Source: Shinella sp. SUS2
GTDB taxonomy: Bacteria > Pseudomonadota > Alphaproteobacteria > Rhizobiales > Rhizobiaceae
DNA: 64,000 nucleotides
Direction: 5' to 3'
Assembly: GCF_001262505.1 (NCBI RefSeq)
Contig: NZ_KQ410726.1
Span: 1-64,000 of the forward strand
In this document: positions 18,449 through 28,545 of the stretch, in pieces
Layout: every line of letters starts with the position of its first letter
Position numbering within the stretch: position 1 is the stretch's first letter
Translations under genes and position numbers: made by a program
The notes under the pieces: generated by a model
What the model saw: the letters and a program-made list of their open reading frames with translations, nothing else
What the model was told of the DNA's origin: nothing
Database searches by the model: none

Positions 18449-21340
18449 ATGACCGATACGCCCGAAAAAGTCGATTATTCGTCCACCCTCTACCTGCCGC
18501 AGACGGACTTTCCGATGCGCGCCGGCCTGCCGCAGAAGGAGCCGGAAACGGTGGCCCGCTGGCAGACGATGGGCCTCTACAAGAAGCTGCGCGCTTCGGC
18601 CGCCGGCCGCGAAAAATTCGTGCTGCACGACGGCCCGCCCTATGCCAACGGCAACATCCACATCGGCCACGCGCTGAACAAGATCCTCAAGGACGTCATC
18701 AACCGCTCGTTCCAGATGCGCGGCTACGACGCCAACTACGTGCCCGGCTGGGACTGCCACGGCCTTCCGATCGAGTGGAAGATCGAGGAGAAGTACCGCG
18801 AGAAGGGCAAGAACAAGGACGAGGTTCCGGTCAACGAATTCCGCCGCGAATGCCGCGACTTCGCCAGCGGCTGGATCAAGATCCAGGCCGACGAGTTCAA
18901 GCGCCTCGGCATCGAGGGCGACTTCGACAATCCCTATACGACGATGGCCTTCCACGCGGAATCGCGCATCGCTGGCGAACTCCTGAAGATTGCCAAGTCC
19001 GGCCAGCTCTACCGCGGCTCCAAGCCCGTCATGTGGTCGGTGGTCGAGCGCACCGCGCTGGCCGAAGCCGAAGTCGAATATGCGGATGTCGAGAGCGATG
19101 CGATCTGGGTGAAGTTCCCGGTGACCGAAGGTCCGGCCGATCTGCTTGGCAATTCCATCGTCATCTGGACGACCACGCCCTGGACGATCCCCGGCAACCG
19201 CGGCATCGCCTTCTCGTCGCGCTATCCCTATGGCCTCTACGAGGTCGAGAGCGCGCAGAACGATTTCGGCCCGCAGCCCGGCGAGAAGCTGGTTTTCGCC
19301 ACCCGTCTTGCCGATGAATCGGCCGCCAAGGCAAAGCTCACCTTCAGGTTCCTCCGCGATATCGCGCCGGAAGAACTGGCGGCGGTCGTCTGCGCCCATC
19401 CGCTGGCTGCTCTCGGCTACGACTTCAAGGTCCCGCTGCTGGATGGTGACCACGTCACCGACGACGCCGGCACCGGCTTCGTGCACACCGCGCCGAGCCA
19501 TGGCCGCGAGGACTTTGACGCCTGGACGGCCAATGCCCGCCAGCTGGAAGCGCGCGGTATCTCGTCCAAAATCCCGTTCCCGGTCGACGACGCCGGCTTC
19601 TACACCGCCGACGCTCCCGGTTTCGACGGCGCGCGCGTCATGGACGACAACGGCAAGAAGGGCGATGCCAACGAGCGCGTCATAAAGGCGCTGATCGCCG
19701 CGAACTGCCTGTTCGCCCGCGGCCGTATCAAGCACTCCTATCCGCATTCCTGGCGCTCCAAGAAGCCGGTCATCTTCCGCAACACGCCGCAGTGGTTCGT
19801 CTACATGGACAAGGAGCTCGGCGACGGCACCACGCTGCGCTCGCGCTCGCTTTCGGCGATCGACGACACCCGCTTCGTGCCCGCCAGCGGCCAGAACCGC
19901 CTGCGCGCCATGATCGAGGGCCGCCCGGACTGGGTTCTGTCGCGCCAGCGTGCCTGGGGCGTGCCGATCGCCATCTTCGCCGACGAGAACGGCGAGGTGC
20001 TGGTCGATGACGCCGTCAACGCCCGCATCCTCGACGCCTTCGAAGGAGAGGGCGCCGACGCCTGGTTTGCCGAAGGCGCCAAGGAGCGGTTCCTCGGCAA
20101 CGACCATGACCCGGCCAAGTGGACGCAGGTCATGGACATCCTTGATGTCTGGTTCGACTCGGGCTCGACGCATACCTTCACGCTTGAAGACCGCCCGGAC
20201 CTGAAATGGCCAGCCGACGTCTATCTGGAAGGCTCTGACCAGCATCGCGGCTGGTTCCATTCCTCGCTGCTCGAAAGCTGCGCGACGCGCGGCCGCGCGC
20301 CCTACAACGCCGTCGTCACCCATGGCTTCACCATGGACGAGAAGGGCGAGAAGATGTCGAAGTCGAAGGGCAACGTCGTCTCGCCGCAGGACGTGATGAA
20401 GGAATCGGGCGCCGACATCCTGCGCCTCTGGGTGATGACGACCGACTACTGGGAAGACCAGCGCCTCGGCAAGACGATCATCCAGACCAACATCGACGCC
20501 TACCGCAAGCTGCGCAACACGGTGCGCTGGATGCTGGGCACGCTGGCGCACGATACGGGCGAGGAGATCGCCTATGCCGATATGCCGGAGCTGGAAAAGC
20601 TGATGCTGCACCGGCTGTCGGAACTCGATGCGCTGGTGCGCGAAGGCTACGATGCCTTCGACTTCAAGAAGATCGCCCGCGCGCTCATCGATTTCTCGAA
20701 TGTCGAGCTCTCGGCCTTCTACTTCGACGTGCGCAAGGACGCGCTCTACTGCGACGCGCCGTCCTCGCTGAAGCGTCGGGCCAGCCTCTGCGTCATCCGC
20801 AAGCTGTTCGAATGCCTCGTCACCTGGCTCGCCCCCATGCTGCCCTTCACGATGGAAGAGGCCTGGCTGTCGCGCAAGCCCGATGCCGTCTCGGTGCATC
20901 TCGAACAGTTCCCGGTCGTTCCGGCCGAATGGCGCGACGACGCGCTCGAAGCCAAGTGGGAGAAGATCCGCGCCGTGCGTTCGGTCGTCACCGGCGCGCT
21001 GGAAATCGAACGTCGCGAAAAGCGCATCGGCGCCTCGCTGGAGGCCGCCCCGGTCGTCTCCATCGCCGATCCGGAGCTGCTTGCCGCGCTGGAAGGCCAG
21101 GATTTCGCGGAGATCTGCATCACCTCGGCGATCACCGTGGTTGCCGGCGAGGGCCCGGCCGACGCGTTCCGCCTGGCGGATGTCGCCAAGGTCGCGGTCG
21201 AGCCGAAGCTCGCGGATGGTCAGAAATGCGCCCGCTCCTGGCGCATCACGACGGATGTCGGGTCCGATGCCGAGTACCCGGACGTCTCGGCCCGCGATGC
21301 GGCCGCGCTGCGTGAAATCGGCTTTCGCCGCGCTGCGTAA
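18449..21340 (+). CDS. ileS: isoleucyl-tRNA synthetase
   Basis: The 963-residue class I synthetase charges tRNA-Ile. It has the HIGH motif ([11 protein letters not shown]), the CP1 editing domain in the middle ([11 protein letters not shown]), and KMSKS ([12 protein letters not shown]). The C-terminal part lacks the four-cysteine zinc knuckle seen in the E. coli enzyme, which is usual in many alphaproteobacteria. The start at ATG 18449 gives [17 protein letters not shown], the expected N-terminus; an ATG at 18410 would add 13 basic residues. Confidence 0.95.
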   Translation: MTDTPEKVDYSSTLYLPQTDFPMRAGLPQKEPETVARWQTMGLYKKLRASAAGREKFVLHDGPPYANGNIHIGHALNKILKDVINRSFQMRGYDANYVPGWDCHGLPIEWKIEEKYREKGKNKDEVPVNEFRRECRDFASGWIKIQADEFKRLGIEGDFDNPYTTMAFHAESRIAGELLKIAKSGQLYRGSKPVMWSVVERTALAEAEVEYADVESDAIWVKFPVTEGPADLLGNSIVIWTTTPWTIPGNRGIAFSSRYPYGLYEVESAQNDFGPQPGEKLVFATRLADESAAKAKLTFRFLRDIAPEELAAVVCAHPLAALGYDFKVPLLDGDHVTDDAGTGFVHTAPSHGREDFDAWTANARQLEARGISSKIPFPVDDAGFYTADAPGFDGARVMDDNGKKGDANERVIKALIAANCLFARGRIKHSYPHSWRSKKPVIFRNTPQWFVYMDKELGDGTTLRSRSLSAIDDTRFVPASGQNRLRAMIEGRPDWVLSRQRAWGVPIAIFADENGEVLVDDAVNARILDAFEGEGADAWFAEGAKERFLGNDHDPAKWTQVMDILDVWFDSGSTHTFTLEDRPDLKWPADVYLEGSDQHRGWFHSSLLESCATRGRAPYNAVVTHGFTMDEKGEKMSKSKGNVVSPQDVMKESGADILRLWVMTTDYWEDQRLGKTIIQTNIDAYRKLRNTVRWMLGTLAHDTGEEIAYADMPELEKLMLHRLSELDALVREGYDAFDFKKIARALIDFSNVELSAFYFDVRKDALYCDAPSSLKRRASLCVIRKLFECLVTWLAPMLPFTMEEAWLSRKPDAVSVHLEQFPVVPAEWRDDALEAKWEKIRAVRSVVTGALEIERREKRIGASLEAAPVVSIADPELLAALEGQDFAEICITSAITVVAGEGPADAFRLADVAKVAVEPKLADGQKCARSWRITTDVGSDAEYPDVSARDAAALREIGFRRAA

Positions 21341-21356
21341 AGAATGAAGCTCTGTT

Positions 21357-21380
21357 GACGGCCGGCGCTTTCCGGCCGTC
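21357..21380 (+). terminator. hairpin after ileS
   Basis: A perfect 9-bp GC-rich stem (21357-21365 with 21372-21380) with a six-base loop lies 16 bases after the ileS stop. There is no T-tract, so it may need Rho or act only as a 3' stabiliser. Confidence 0.5.
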
Positions 21381-21509
21381 GATATCCCCGGATGAATTGC
21401 ACTTACGGTTTTCATCCGGTAAAGCTGCCTGAAATTGGCCGGATTTTTCCGCCATGGGACGGCGGCCGTGCCCGGGCCTTGGGGCGCCGGCCCTGCTGGA
21501 AGGGTATTC

Positions 21510-22124
21510 ATGGGAATGACGCGAAATATTCGGGTGCGTACCGGCCTGATCGGTCTCTTGGGCGCAAGCTTCGTTCTGACCGGCTGCATGGGACCGACCT
21601 ACGGCACCGGCAAGACTGCCGGTGAGCAGTTGGTGGACGACGTGGGCAACGCCATCATGATTCGTCCCAACAACGAGGAAGCGAAAAAAATCCGCTACCA
21701 GCCGCGTGGTGGCCTCGTCGTGCCGAAGGATGAGGTCGCGCTGACGACGCCGCAGCAGTCCGTTGCCAGCAAGGACAATCCCGAGTGGCTGGAAAGCCCT
21801 GAGGATATGCGCGCGCGCTTGCGCGCCGAGGCGGATGAAAACAGCAACAGCACGACCTTCCGCTCGCCGCTTGCCGGACAGAACGCGACGAACCGCAAGC
21901 TGTCCGCATCGGAACAGACGGCGGCCTATCGCGACGCGCGTCGCCTGCAGATGGGCGCCTATGGCGACAAGCGTCGTTACCTGAGCGATCCGCCGCTGGA
22001 TTATCGCCGCCTTCCCGAAGAGGCTCAGGCCGATCTTGGCGAGCCGGAGAAGACGAAGGAACGTCGCCGCAAGAAGGAAGCCAAGGCGGCCAAGCAGAGC
22101 GGTTCTTCCTGGTGGCCGTTCTAA
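21510..22124 (+). CDS. hypothetical lipoprotein
   Basis: The 204-residue protein starts with a lipoprotein signal peptide; the lipobox is LTGC at about residues 23-26, so Cys26 would be lipidated. The mature part is polar and ends with a Lys/Arg-rich stretch and SSWWPF. No enzymatic motif is visible. ATG 21510 is chosen because GGAAGGG lies upstream and it places the signal peptide correctly; the open frame from 21435 is non-coding in composition. It is followed after three bases by a GNAT gene. Confidence 0.8.
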   Translation: MGMTRNIRVRTGLIGLLGASFVLTGCMGPTYGTGKTAGEQLVDDVGNAIMIRPNNEEAKKIRYQPRGGLVVPKDEVALTTPQQSVASKDNPEWLESPEDMRARLRAEADENSNSTTFRSPLAGQNATNRKLSASEQTAAYRDARRLQMGAYGDKRRYLSDPPLDYRRLPEEAQADLGEPEKTKERRRKKEAKAAKQSGSSWWPF

Positions 22125-22127
22125 GCC

Positions 22128-22613
22128 ATGACGGGCTATGGCATTCGTCCGGCGTCGGCCAGCGACGCCGCGACCATCCTGCGGTTCATCCGCGAACTCG
22201 CCGATTACGAAAAGGCCCTCGACGCTGTCGAGGCGACGGAAGAGACCATCAGGTCCTCGCTGTTCGGCGAAGGGTCCGTCACGCGCGCAGTGATCTGCGA
22301 GACGGCAGCGGGCGAGCCCGCCGGTTCCGCCATCTTCTTCAAGACCTATTCCACCTGGCAGGCGAAGAACGGCCTCTATCTCGAGGATCTCTATGTCACG
22401 CCCGCCCATCGCGGCACGGGCGTCGGCAAGATGCTGCTGCGTCATCTCGCACGCATCGCGGTGGAAGAGGGCTGCGGGCGCTTCGAATGGAGCGTGCTCG
22501 ACTGGAATACGCCGGCCATCCGCGTCTATGATGCGCTCGGCGCCGAGCCGCAAACGGAATGGATCCGCTATCGCCTCGACGGCGACAAGCTGAAGACGTT
22601 CGCCGCGGGCTGA
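22128..22613 (+). CDS. GNAT-family N-acetyltransferase
   Basis: The 161-residue protein carries the acetyl-CoA-binding motif A (LYVTPAHRGTGVGKMLL) and motif B around WSVLDWNTPAIRVYDALGA. The whole resembles the diamine/spermidine acetyltransferase-like branch, but the substrate is not known. It starts three bases after the lipoprotein stop, so the two are probably co-translated. Its TGA abuts the TCA of tadA on the other strand, forming TGATCA with no gap. Confidence 0.87.
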   Translation: MTGYGIRPASASDAATILRFIRELADYEKALDAVEATEETIRSSLFGEGSVTRAVICETAAGEPAGSAIFFKTYSTWQAKNGLYLEDLYVTPAHRGTGVGKMLLRHLARIAVEEGCGRFEWSVLDWNTPAIRVYDALGAEPQTEWIRYRLDGDKLKTFAAG

Positions 22614-23066
22614 TCAGCGCCGCTCGGCAAAAAACTCCTTGAGGATCTCCGCCGCCTCCACACCGCTGATGCCGGAATAGACATCCGGCGCGTGGTGGCA
22701 GGTCGGCTGGGCGAAGAAACGCACGCCATTGTCCACCGCGCCGCCCTTCGGGTCCTCCGCGCCGTAGTAGAGGCGGCGGATGCGGGCAAACGAGATGGCG
22801 GCGGCGCAGAGCGTGCAGGGCTCCAGCGTCACGTAGAGATCGGCGCCGGTGAGGCGTTCCTGCCCGAGTTTTCCGGCGGCCTCGCGGATGACGGCGACCT
22901 CGGCATGCGCGGTCACGTCATTCTCCGCCCGGGTGCGGTTGCCGGCGCTGGCAATGACCGTGCCGTCCATGACCAGCACCGCCCCGACAGGCACTTCACC
23001 GCGCGCGCCGGCTGCCCGGGCTTCCTCGAGCGCGATCCCCATGAAGCGATTTGTCATCGACGGCAC
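22614..23066 (-). CDS. tadA: tRNA-specific adenosine deaminase
   Basis: The 150-residue zinc deaminase converts A34 to inosine in tRNA-Arg(ACG). Motifs: HAE (His54, Glu56, in VTAHAEVAVI) and PCTLC (Cys84, Cys87). The C-terminal DVYSGISGVEAAEILKEFFAERR is the tRNA-contacting end typical of TadA. The start may be ATG 23066 or the in-frame ATG three codons later (MTNRF). Convergent with the GNAT gene and divergent from the pseudouridine synthase gene. Confidence 0.92.
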   Translation of the reverse strand: MPSMTNRFMGIALEEARAAGARGEVPVGAVLVMDGTVIASAGNRTRAENDVTAHAEVAVIREAAGKLGQERLTGADLYVTLEPCTLCAAAISFARIRRLYYGAEDPKGGAVDNGVRFFAQPTCHHAPDVYSGISGVEAAEILKEFFAERR

Positions 23067-23127
23067 GAATTCCTCTTAACCCCGGACGCCTGACCTGATA
23101 GGACACGGCAAAACGCAGGCAACACAA

Positions 23128-25089
23128 ATGACATCCAAAGACAAGTCAAAACGGCCGGGCACCAAGCCCGCGGGCCGCGATCACAAGCCGCGTGGCGCCG
23201 CATCGGCCGCTGCGGACAAGAAACCGTTTTCCGCCGGAAAGCCGTCGGGCGCCAAGAAGCCGTTCGCGGGCAAGCCCGCACCGCGCGATGGCAAGCCCGC
23301 CCGGGCCGCCAAACCCGCGCCGGCCGCATCCGCCAGTGCCGAGCTGGCGCCCGAGCGCATCTCCAAGCTGCTGGCGCGCGCAGGCGTCGCCTCGCGCCGC
23401 GATGTCGAGCGCATGATCATGGAGGGCCGTGTCCGCGTGAACGGCACGGTGCTGGATACGCCCGTGCTCAACGCCACGCTTGCCGACCATATCGAGGTGG
23501 ACGGCGTGCCGATCCGCGGCATCGAGCGCACACGCCTCTGGCTCTACCATAAGCCCGCCGGCCTGGTGACGACGAATGCCGATCCCGAGGGCCGTCCCAC
23601 GGTCTTCGAGAACCTTCCCGAGGACCTGCCGCGTGTCATGTCCGTCGGCCGTCTCGACATCAACACCGAAGGCCTTCTGCTGTTGACCAATGACGGCGGC
23701 CTCGCCCGTATGCTGGAGCTGCCGACCACCGGCTGGCTGCGCCGTTACCGCGTGCGCGCCCATGGCAAGATCGAGCAGGCCGATCTCGACAAGCTGAAGG
23801 AAGGCATTGCCGTCGACGGCGTGCTCTATGGCGCGATCGATGCGACGCTGGACAAGACGCAGGGCACCAATGTCTGGCTGACGCTGGGCCTTCGCGAGGG
23901 CAAGAACCGCGAAGTCAAGAACGTGCTCGGTGCGCTCGGCCTCGACGTGAACCGCCTGATCCGCATCTCCTACGGCCCGTTCCAGCTCGGCGAACTGCCG
24001 GAAGGCCATGCCCAGGAAATCCGCGGCCGCACGCTGCGCGACCAGCTCGGCCCGCGCCTTATCGAGGAATCCAAGGCGAATTTCGACGCGCCGCTGTTCG
24101 ATCATGCCTCTGTCGATGCCGAGGAGAAGCCGGCACCGAAGAGCCGGAGCGAGGCTCCGGCCTGGGGCGACAAGCCGGCCGGCCGGCGCGAGAAGCCGGA
24201 AGACCGTCGCGAGCAGGCCCGTGCCCGGCTCGATACCCGCCGTGACGACCGTTTCGGCGACAAGCCGCGTGACGGTGGCCGTGGCAGAGACCGCGACCGA
24301 GACGAGGACCGTTTCGACAGCAAGCCGAAGCGCGAACCGGCGGTTCGTGCGCGCAAGTCGAATGTCTGGATGGCGCCCGGTGCCCGTCCCGTTGCCGAAA
24401 AGAAGGCGGAAGCCGCCGAGAGCGTGAAGCGCGAGCCGCGCGAACGTCCCGAAGGCGCGCCGAAGACCAAACGCTATGGCCGCACCGCCGAGGGTGCGCT
24501 GACGCGCTCGGCGAAGAAGTTCGATCCCGATCGCAAGGGGCCGGCCCGTGGCCGTCCCGGCGACGACCGGGCGGAAAAGCCGCGCATCCTGAAGACGCGC
24601 GACGAGGACGGCGAATGGATCCGCGCCAGCGAGCCGGAAGCAGGCGATCGTGGTGACGGTGGCCGTGGTGGTTTCGGCCGCCCGCGCTCCGGCGCCGGCG
24701 ATGCCCGTCCCGGCCGCGATTTCGGTGACCGCCCGCCGCGTGGCGATCGTCGTCCGCGCGCGGAAGGCGAACGCTCCTTCGGGGACCGTCCGGCTCGCGG
24801 CGATCGCAAGCCCCGCGCTGAGGGTGAGCGCTCTTTTGGGGATCGCCCGGCCCGTGGTGATCGCAAACCCCGTGCGGAGGGGGAGCGTTCGTTCGGCGAC
24901 CGCAAGCCCCGTGCAGAGGGTGAGCGGTCCTTCTCGGATCGCCCGCCGCGCCGCGATGGCGGCAAGCCGTTTGGCGGAAAGCCCGGCGGCAAGTCCTTCG
25001 GCGGCAAACCGGGCGGGCGCCCCTCGGGCGGCAAGCCTGGTGGTGGCCGTCCGGCAGGCGGCAGCCGTCCGCGCGGCAAGGGGAAGTAA
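23128..25089 (+). CDS. RluB/RsuA-family pseudouridine synthase with long basic repeat tail
   Basis: The 653-residue protein has a basic N-terminal extension (1-70), an S4 RNA-binding domain (ERISKLLARAGVASRRDVER) and an RsuA/RluB catalytic domain with Asp177 in GRLDINTEGLLLLT. It then has about 330 residues of Arg/Gly/Asp/Lys-rich, low-complexity tail with near-identical repeats. By family it modifies 23S rRNA (RluB, helix 89) or a related site. Alphaproteobacterial RluB proteins commonly carry such tails, likely disordered and RNA-binding. rsmD follows after six bases. Confidence 0.9.
   Translation: MTSKDKSKRPGTKPAGRDHKPRGAASAAADKKPFSAGKPSGAKKPFAGKPAPRDGKPARAAKPAPAASASAELAPERISKLLARAGVASRRDVERMIMEGRVRVNGTVLDTPVLNATLADHIEVDGVPIRGIERTRLWLYHKPAGLVTTNADPEGRPTVFENLPEDLPRVMSVGRLDINTEGLLLLTNDGGLARMLELPTTGWLRRYRVRAHGKIEQADLDKLKEGIAVDGVLYGAIDATLDKTQGTNVWLTLGLREGKNREVKNVLGALGLDVNRLIRISYGPFQLGELPEGHAQEIRGRTLRDQLGPRLIEESKANFDAPLFDHASVDAEEKPAPKSRSEAPAWGDKPAGRREKPEDRREQARARLDTRRDDRFGDKPRDGGRGRDRDRDEDRFDSKPKREPAVRARKSNVWMAPGARPVAEKKAEAAESVKREPRERPEGAPKTKRYGRTAEGALTRSAKKFDPDRKGPARGRPGDDRAEKPRILKTRDEDGEWIRASEPEAGDRGDGGRGGFGRPRSGAGDARPGRDFGDRPPRGDRRPRAEGERSFGDRPARGDRKPRAEGERSFGDRPARGDRKPRAEGERSFGDRKPRAEGERSFSDRPPRRDGGKPFGGKPGGKSFGGKPGGRPSGGKPGGGRPAGGSRPRGKGK
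24724..24957 (+). repeat. tandem repeats encoding GERSFGDRPARGDRKPRAE units
   Basis: Within the tail of the pseudouridine synthase, two full 57-base units (24766-24822, 24823-24879) are followed by a 39-base shortened unit (24880-24918) and a partial one, with a degenerate half unit in front. The bases differ mostly at third codon positions. This indicates older duplication kept in frame by selection on the protein. Confidence 0.85.
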
Positions 25090-25095
25090 GCGACC

Positions 25096-25656
25096 GTGCG
25101 CATCGTCGGCGGTGAATTCCGCGGCCGTTCGCTTGCGACGCCGAAATCGGACGACATCCGCCCGACGACGGACCGCATGCGCGAAAGCCTGTTCAATATC
25201 CTCTCGCACGCCTATCCCGAGGCGCTCGACGGCACGCGCGTGCTCGATCTCTTCGCAGGCACCGGCGCCGTCGGCCTCGAGGCGCTGTCACGCGGTGCGC
25301 GTGCGGCGCTTTTCGTCGAGCAGGGCGTCGAGGGCAGGGGGCTTCTGCATTCCAACATCGAGGCGCTCGGCGTGATCGGCCGTGCGAAGATCTTCCGGCG
25401 CGATGCGACGTCGCTCGGCGGCGTCGGCACGATGGAACCGTTCCACCTGCTCTTCGCCGATCCGCCCTATGCAAAAGGCCTTGGCGAGCGGGCGCTGGAT
25501 GCGGCCGCCCGTGGCGGCTGGCTGGTGGAGGGCGCCCTTGCGATCCTCGAGGAGCGCGCCGATATTCAGCCTGCCGTCGTCGATTGTTACGAACTCCTGG
25601 AGGTCCGCACCTTCGGTGAGACGCGCATGCATTTCTACCGCTATCGCCCCGGCTGA
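25096..25656 (+). CDS. rsmD: 16S rRNA (guanine(966)-N(2))-methyltransferase
   Basis: The 186-residue protein begins with MRIVGGEFRGR (GTG start at 25096), has RPTTDRMRESLFNIL, the SAM-binding motif VLDLFAGTGAVGLEALSRG, and the catalytic ADPPY. It methylates G966 of 16S rRNA. It starts six bases after the pseudouridine synthase stop, so two rRNA-modifying enzymes share a transcript. Confidence 0.94.
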   Translation: MRIVGGEFRGRSLATPKSDDIRPTTDRMRESLFNILSHAYPEALDGTRVLDLFAGTGAVGLEALSRGARAALFVEQGVEGRGLLHSNIEALGVIGRAKIFRRDATSLGGVGTMEPFHLLFADPPYAKGLGERALDAAARGGWLVEGALAILEERADIQPAVVDCYELLEVRTFGETRMHFYRYRPG

Positions 25657-25698
25657 TCCTTTCGCCGGCGCTGCCGCAACGAACCGGAGACCTGAGCC

Positions 25699-26565
25699 AT
25701 GACCGATGCCCTCGTTTCCGCAAGCCAGCCACAAGCGCACGGCCCGACCGTCGCCGTCGCGCTGGGCGGGGGCGGCGCGCGCGGGCTCGCCCATATCCAT
25801 GTCATCGAGGTGCTGGACGAACTCGGCATCCGGCCGGTGCTGATATCGGGCGCCTCGATCGGCGCCGTCATGGGGGCGGCCATGGCGGCCGGCATGACGG
25901 GCCGGGAGATCCGCGAGCACACGCTCGCCGCCATCGGCCATCCGAGCCGCATCATGAACCGCCTCTGGAGCCTCCGGCCCACCCGGTTTTCCGATGTGGT
26001 CGCCGGCGGCTTCCGCGTCGGCCAGTTCAATCTGGAGCGCATCCTCAAGGCCTTCCTGCCGGAGACCCTGCCGGAGACCTTCGAGGACCTGTCGATCCCG
26101 CTGAAGGTCGTCACGGCGGATTATTACGCCCAGTGCGAATGCGTCTGCGACAGCGGTCCGCTCTTTCCGGCCATCGCCGCCTCCGCTGCGCTGCCCGCTG
26201 TCTTCCGCCCGGTGGTGATAAGCGGCCGGGTGATGATCGACGGTGGCCTGTGGAACCCCGTGCCCTTCGATCACCTGCTCGGCAAGGCCGACATCACTAT
26301 CGGAGTCGATGTCATCGGCCACCCGCCTGCCGGCACGGCCGACGTGCCCAACAGCATCGACAGCCTCTACGGTGCCACCCAGCTCACCATGCGCTCCATC
26401 GTGACGCTGAAACTGGAAAAGGGCGCACCGGACATCTTTCTCCGTCCCGATGTCGGCCGCTTCCGCGTGCTCGATTTCGTCAAGGCCGAGGAAGTGCTGG
26501 CCGCCTCCGCCGGCATCCGTGACGAGCTGAAGCGGGCGTTGGACGAGAAGTTGTCGGCGGTTTGA
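25699..26565 (+). CDS. patatin-like phospholipase family protein
   Basis: The 288-residue protein has the oxyanion loop GGGGARG (23-29), the nucleophile elbow GASIG with Ser53, and the dyad Asp181 in IDGG. These are the three marks of patatin/RssA-type serine lipid hydrolases. No signal peptide is seen, so it likely acts on the inner face of the membrane or on lipid in the cytoplasm. It follows rsmD after 42 bases. Confidence 0.9.
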   Translation: MTDALVSASQPQAHGPTVAVALGGGGARGLAHIHVIEVLDELGIRPVLISGASIGAVMGAAMAAGMTGREIREHTLAAIGHPSRIMNRLWSLRPTRFSDVVAGGFRVGQFNLERILKAFLPETLPETFEDLSIPLKVVTADYYAQCECVCDSGPLFPAIAASAALPAVFRPVVISGRVMIDGGLWNPVPFDHLLGKADITIGVDVIGHPPAGTADVPNSIDSLYGATQLTMRSIVTLKLEKGAPDIFLRPDVGRFRVLDFVKAEEVLAASAGIRDELKRALDEKLSAV

Positions 26566-26641
26566 GATCGTCGTCTGCGGTGGGCATACCTCTCGTTGTC
26601 CTGCCGGGCGGAGGGAGGATTCCCGGGTGAATGGCCCGCCC

Positions 26642-28435
26642 TCACGCGCTTTCCTCTTCGTCCACATCGCTCAGTGCCAGTTTCTTCGGCTTGACCAGCG
26701 GCTCCGGCTTCACCGGCTTCGTGTGCAGCATGTGCCGGCCGGCGGTGAGGCCTTCGGCGGCTTGCAGTTCCAGCCGGGCGATGTCGCGGCGGCGGATGTC
26801 GTCGCCGATCGCCTGGGCGTCATCCGGCTCCACGCCAAGCTCCTCCAGCGTTTCCCGCCCGAAGACGAGGGCGGATTCGAAGGTTTCGCGCACGTCGTGC
26901 TGCACGCCGCGCCCGCGCAGCGACAGCGTGTGCACGCGGTCGTAGGAGCGCACGAAGAGCGTGGCGTTGGGATATTCCGATTGCACGAGATCGACGATGC
27001 GGTCCGTCGTCGCCTTGCCCTGGGTGCAGATGGCGACGATCTTGGCGCGCTCGATGCCGGCGGCGCGCAGCACGTCCTTGCGCGTGCCGTCGCCGAAATA
27101 GATGCGGAAGCCAAAGCTTGCCGCCTGGCGCACGCGGTCGGTCGAATGGTCGATGACGGTGACCTCGCGTCCGCCGGCAAGAAGGATCTGCGCGGCGATC
27201 TGGCCGAAACGCGAAAAGCCGATCATCAAGACGTCTGCGCCCGCCCCCTCGAAATCCTCCTCCATCTCTTCCTCGATGTCCTCGACGAGCAGGAAGCGCG
27301 AAAGCGCCGCGGCGATCGGCGTCAGCGCCATCGAGATGGTGACGATGGCGACGAGCAGCGAGGCGAGGCCGCCGGAAAAGATGCCGGCGGCGGCAGCCGC
27401 GGTGAACAGCACGAAGCCGAATTCGCCGCCCTGCGGCAGCACGAGCGCGATGCGCACCGCGTCATTGTGCGGGGATCCGGTGAGGCGGCAGAGGCCGTAG
27501 ATGACGAGGCTCTTCACCAGCATCACGATGGGCGTGGCGACAAGGACCGTCAGCCAGCTGGAAAAGATCACGTCCAGTTGCAGCGACAGGCCGACCGCCA
27601 TGAAGAACAGGCCGAGCAGGATACCGCGGAACGGCTCCACATCCGCCTGCAGTTCATGGCGATAGGAGGAATCGGCAAGCAGAACGCCAGCGAGGAAGGC
27701 GCCCATGGCCATGGAGAGCCCGGCCATCTGAAGGAGCATGGCGGCGGCCAGCACGACGAAGAGCGCGGCGGCGATCATCGCCTCGCGCGCGCCGGTGCGG
27801 GCGATCACCTGGAACAGCGGGTTGAGCAGATAGCGGCCGGCGGCAAACAGCGCCGCGATGGCGCCGATGGCGATGAGGAAGTCCTGGAAGGCCGTCGTCG
27901 TGTCTTCCGGCGCCTGTTCGGCCAGCAGCGGGATCAGCGCCAGCAACGGCACGATGGCGAGATCCTGCAGGAGCAGCATGGAAAAGGCCCGCTGGCCGTA
28001 GCGCGTGTTGGTGTCGCCCCGCTCGTCGAGGATCTGCATGGCAAAGGCCGTGGAGGAGAGCGCGAGGCCGAAGCCGATGATCAGCGCCCCGTCCCATCGC
28101 TCGAGGCCGAAGGCGAGGGTCAGGCTGGCGAGCGCCAGGCCCGTGAGCACGACCTGCGCCATGCCGAGTCCGAAGATGTCGTGCCGCATCGCCCAGAGCC
28201 GCGAGGGTTTCAGTTCCAGCCCGATCAGAAAGAGCAGGAAGACGACGCCGAGTTCGGCGACCCCCAGCAATTCCTCGCCGTCGCGGATCTGGTGCAGGAT
28301 CGGGCCGATCACCACGCCGGCGGCGAGATAGCCGAGAATGGTGCCGAGACCGAGCCGCTTGAAGATCGGCGCGGCCAGCAGCGCCCCTCCGAGCATCAGC
28401 AGAACCTCGTTGTACGGGCTGTGGGTATAGGGCAT
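26642..28435 (-). CDS. monovalent cation:proton antiporter-2 family, KefB/KefC-type
   Basis: About 597 residues: a CPA2 membrane domain of 12-13 helices (1-385, from LGGALLAAPIFKRLGLGTI) followed by a TrkA-N NAD-binding domain (VLMIGFSRFGQIAAQILLAGG, then GDGTRKDVL) and a short tail. This is the KefB/KefC layout of glutathione- or nucleotide-gated K+/H+ exchangers; the ancillary KefF/KefG gene is not adjacent. ATG 28435 (MPYTHSPYNEVLL) starts just before the first helix; an ATG at 28531 would add 32 polar residues. Confidence 0.9.
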   Translation of the reverse strand: MPYTHSPYNEVLLMLGGALLAAPIFKRLGLGTILGYLAAGVVIGPILHQIRDGEELLGVAELGVVFLLFLIGLELKPSRLWAMRHDIFGLGMAQVVLTGLALASLTLAFGLERWDGALIIGFGLALSSTAFAMQILDERGDTNTRYGQRAFSMLLLQDLAIVPLLALIPLLAEQAPEDTTTAFQDFLIAIGAIAALFAAGRYLLNPLFQVIARTGAREAMIAAALFVVLAAAMLLQMAGLSMAMGAFLAGVLLADSSYRHELQADVEPFRGILLGLFFMAVGLSLQLDVIFSSWLTVLVATPIVMLVKSLVIYGLCRLTGSPHNDAVRIALVLPQGGEFGFVLFTAAAAAGIFSGGLASLLVAIVTISMALTPIAAALSRFLLVEDIEEEMEEDFEGAGADVLMIGFSRFGQIAAQILLAGGREVTVIDHSTDRVRQAASFGFRIYFGDGTRKDVLRAAGIERAKIVAICTQGKATTDRIVDLVQSEYPNATLFVRSYDRVHTLSLRGRGVQHDVRETFESALVFGRETLEELGVEPDDAQAIGDDIRRRDIARLELQAAEGLTAGRHMLHTKPVKPEPLVKPKKLALSDVDEEESA

Positions 28436-28545
28436 GCGGAGGGCTTTCTTCTGAAGGAGCGCCGGCAACGCGGCAAAAAAGGAGCGGCCTCCCTTGATGC
28501 CCGTGCGACTGCACAATAAATGGGGCAGCAAAGAAAGGCCAAGTC

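Noticed and set aside
18308..21589. 1093-codon open frame on the minus strand across ileS
   Set aside because: Shadow of ileS in GC-rich codon usage; low-complexity composition and no start signals.
24724..24957. CRISPR-like regular repeats
   Set aside because: They are in-frame codon repeats of a protein tail, without unique spacers.
23146..25209. 687-codon open frame on the minus strand across the pseudouridine synthase
   Set aside because: Shadow of the S4 and catalytic domains and the repeat tail; no family.
26627..28519. 630-codon open frame on the plus strand across the KefB/C-type gene
   Set aside because: The opposite strand encodes a complete antiporter with recognisable domains; this frame is His/Arg/Gln-rich shadow.
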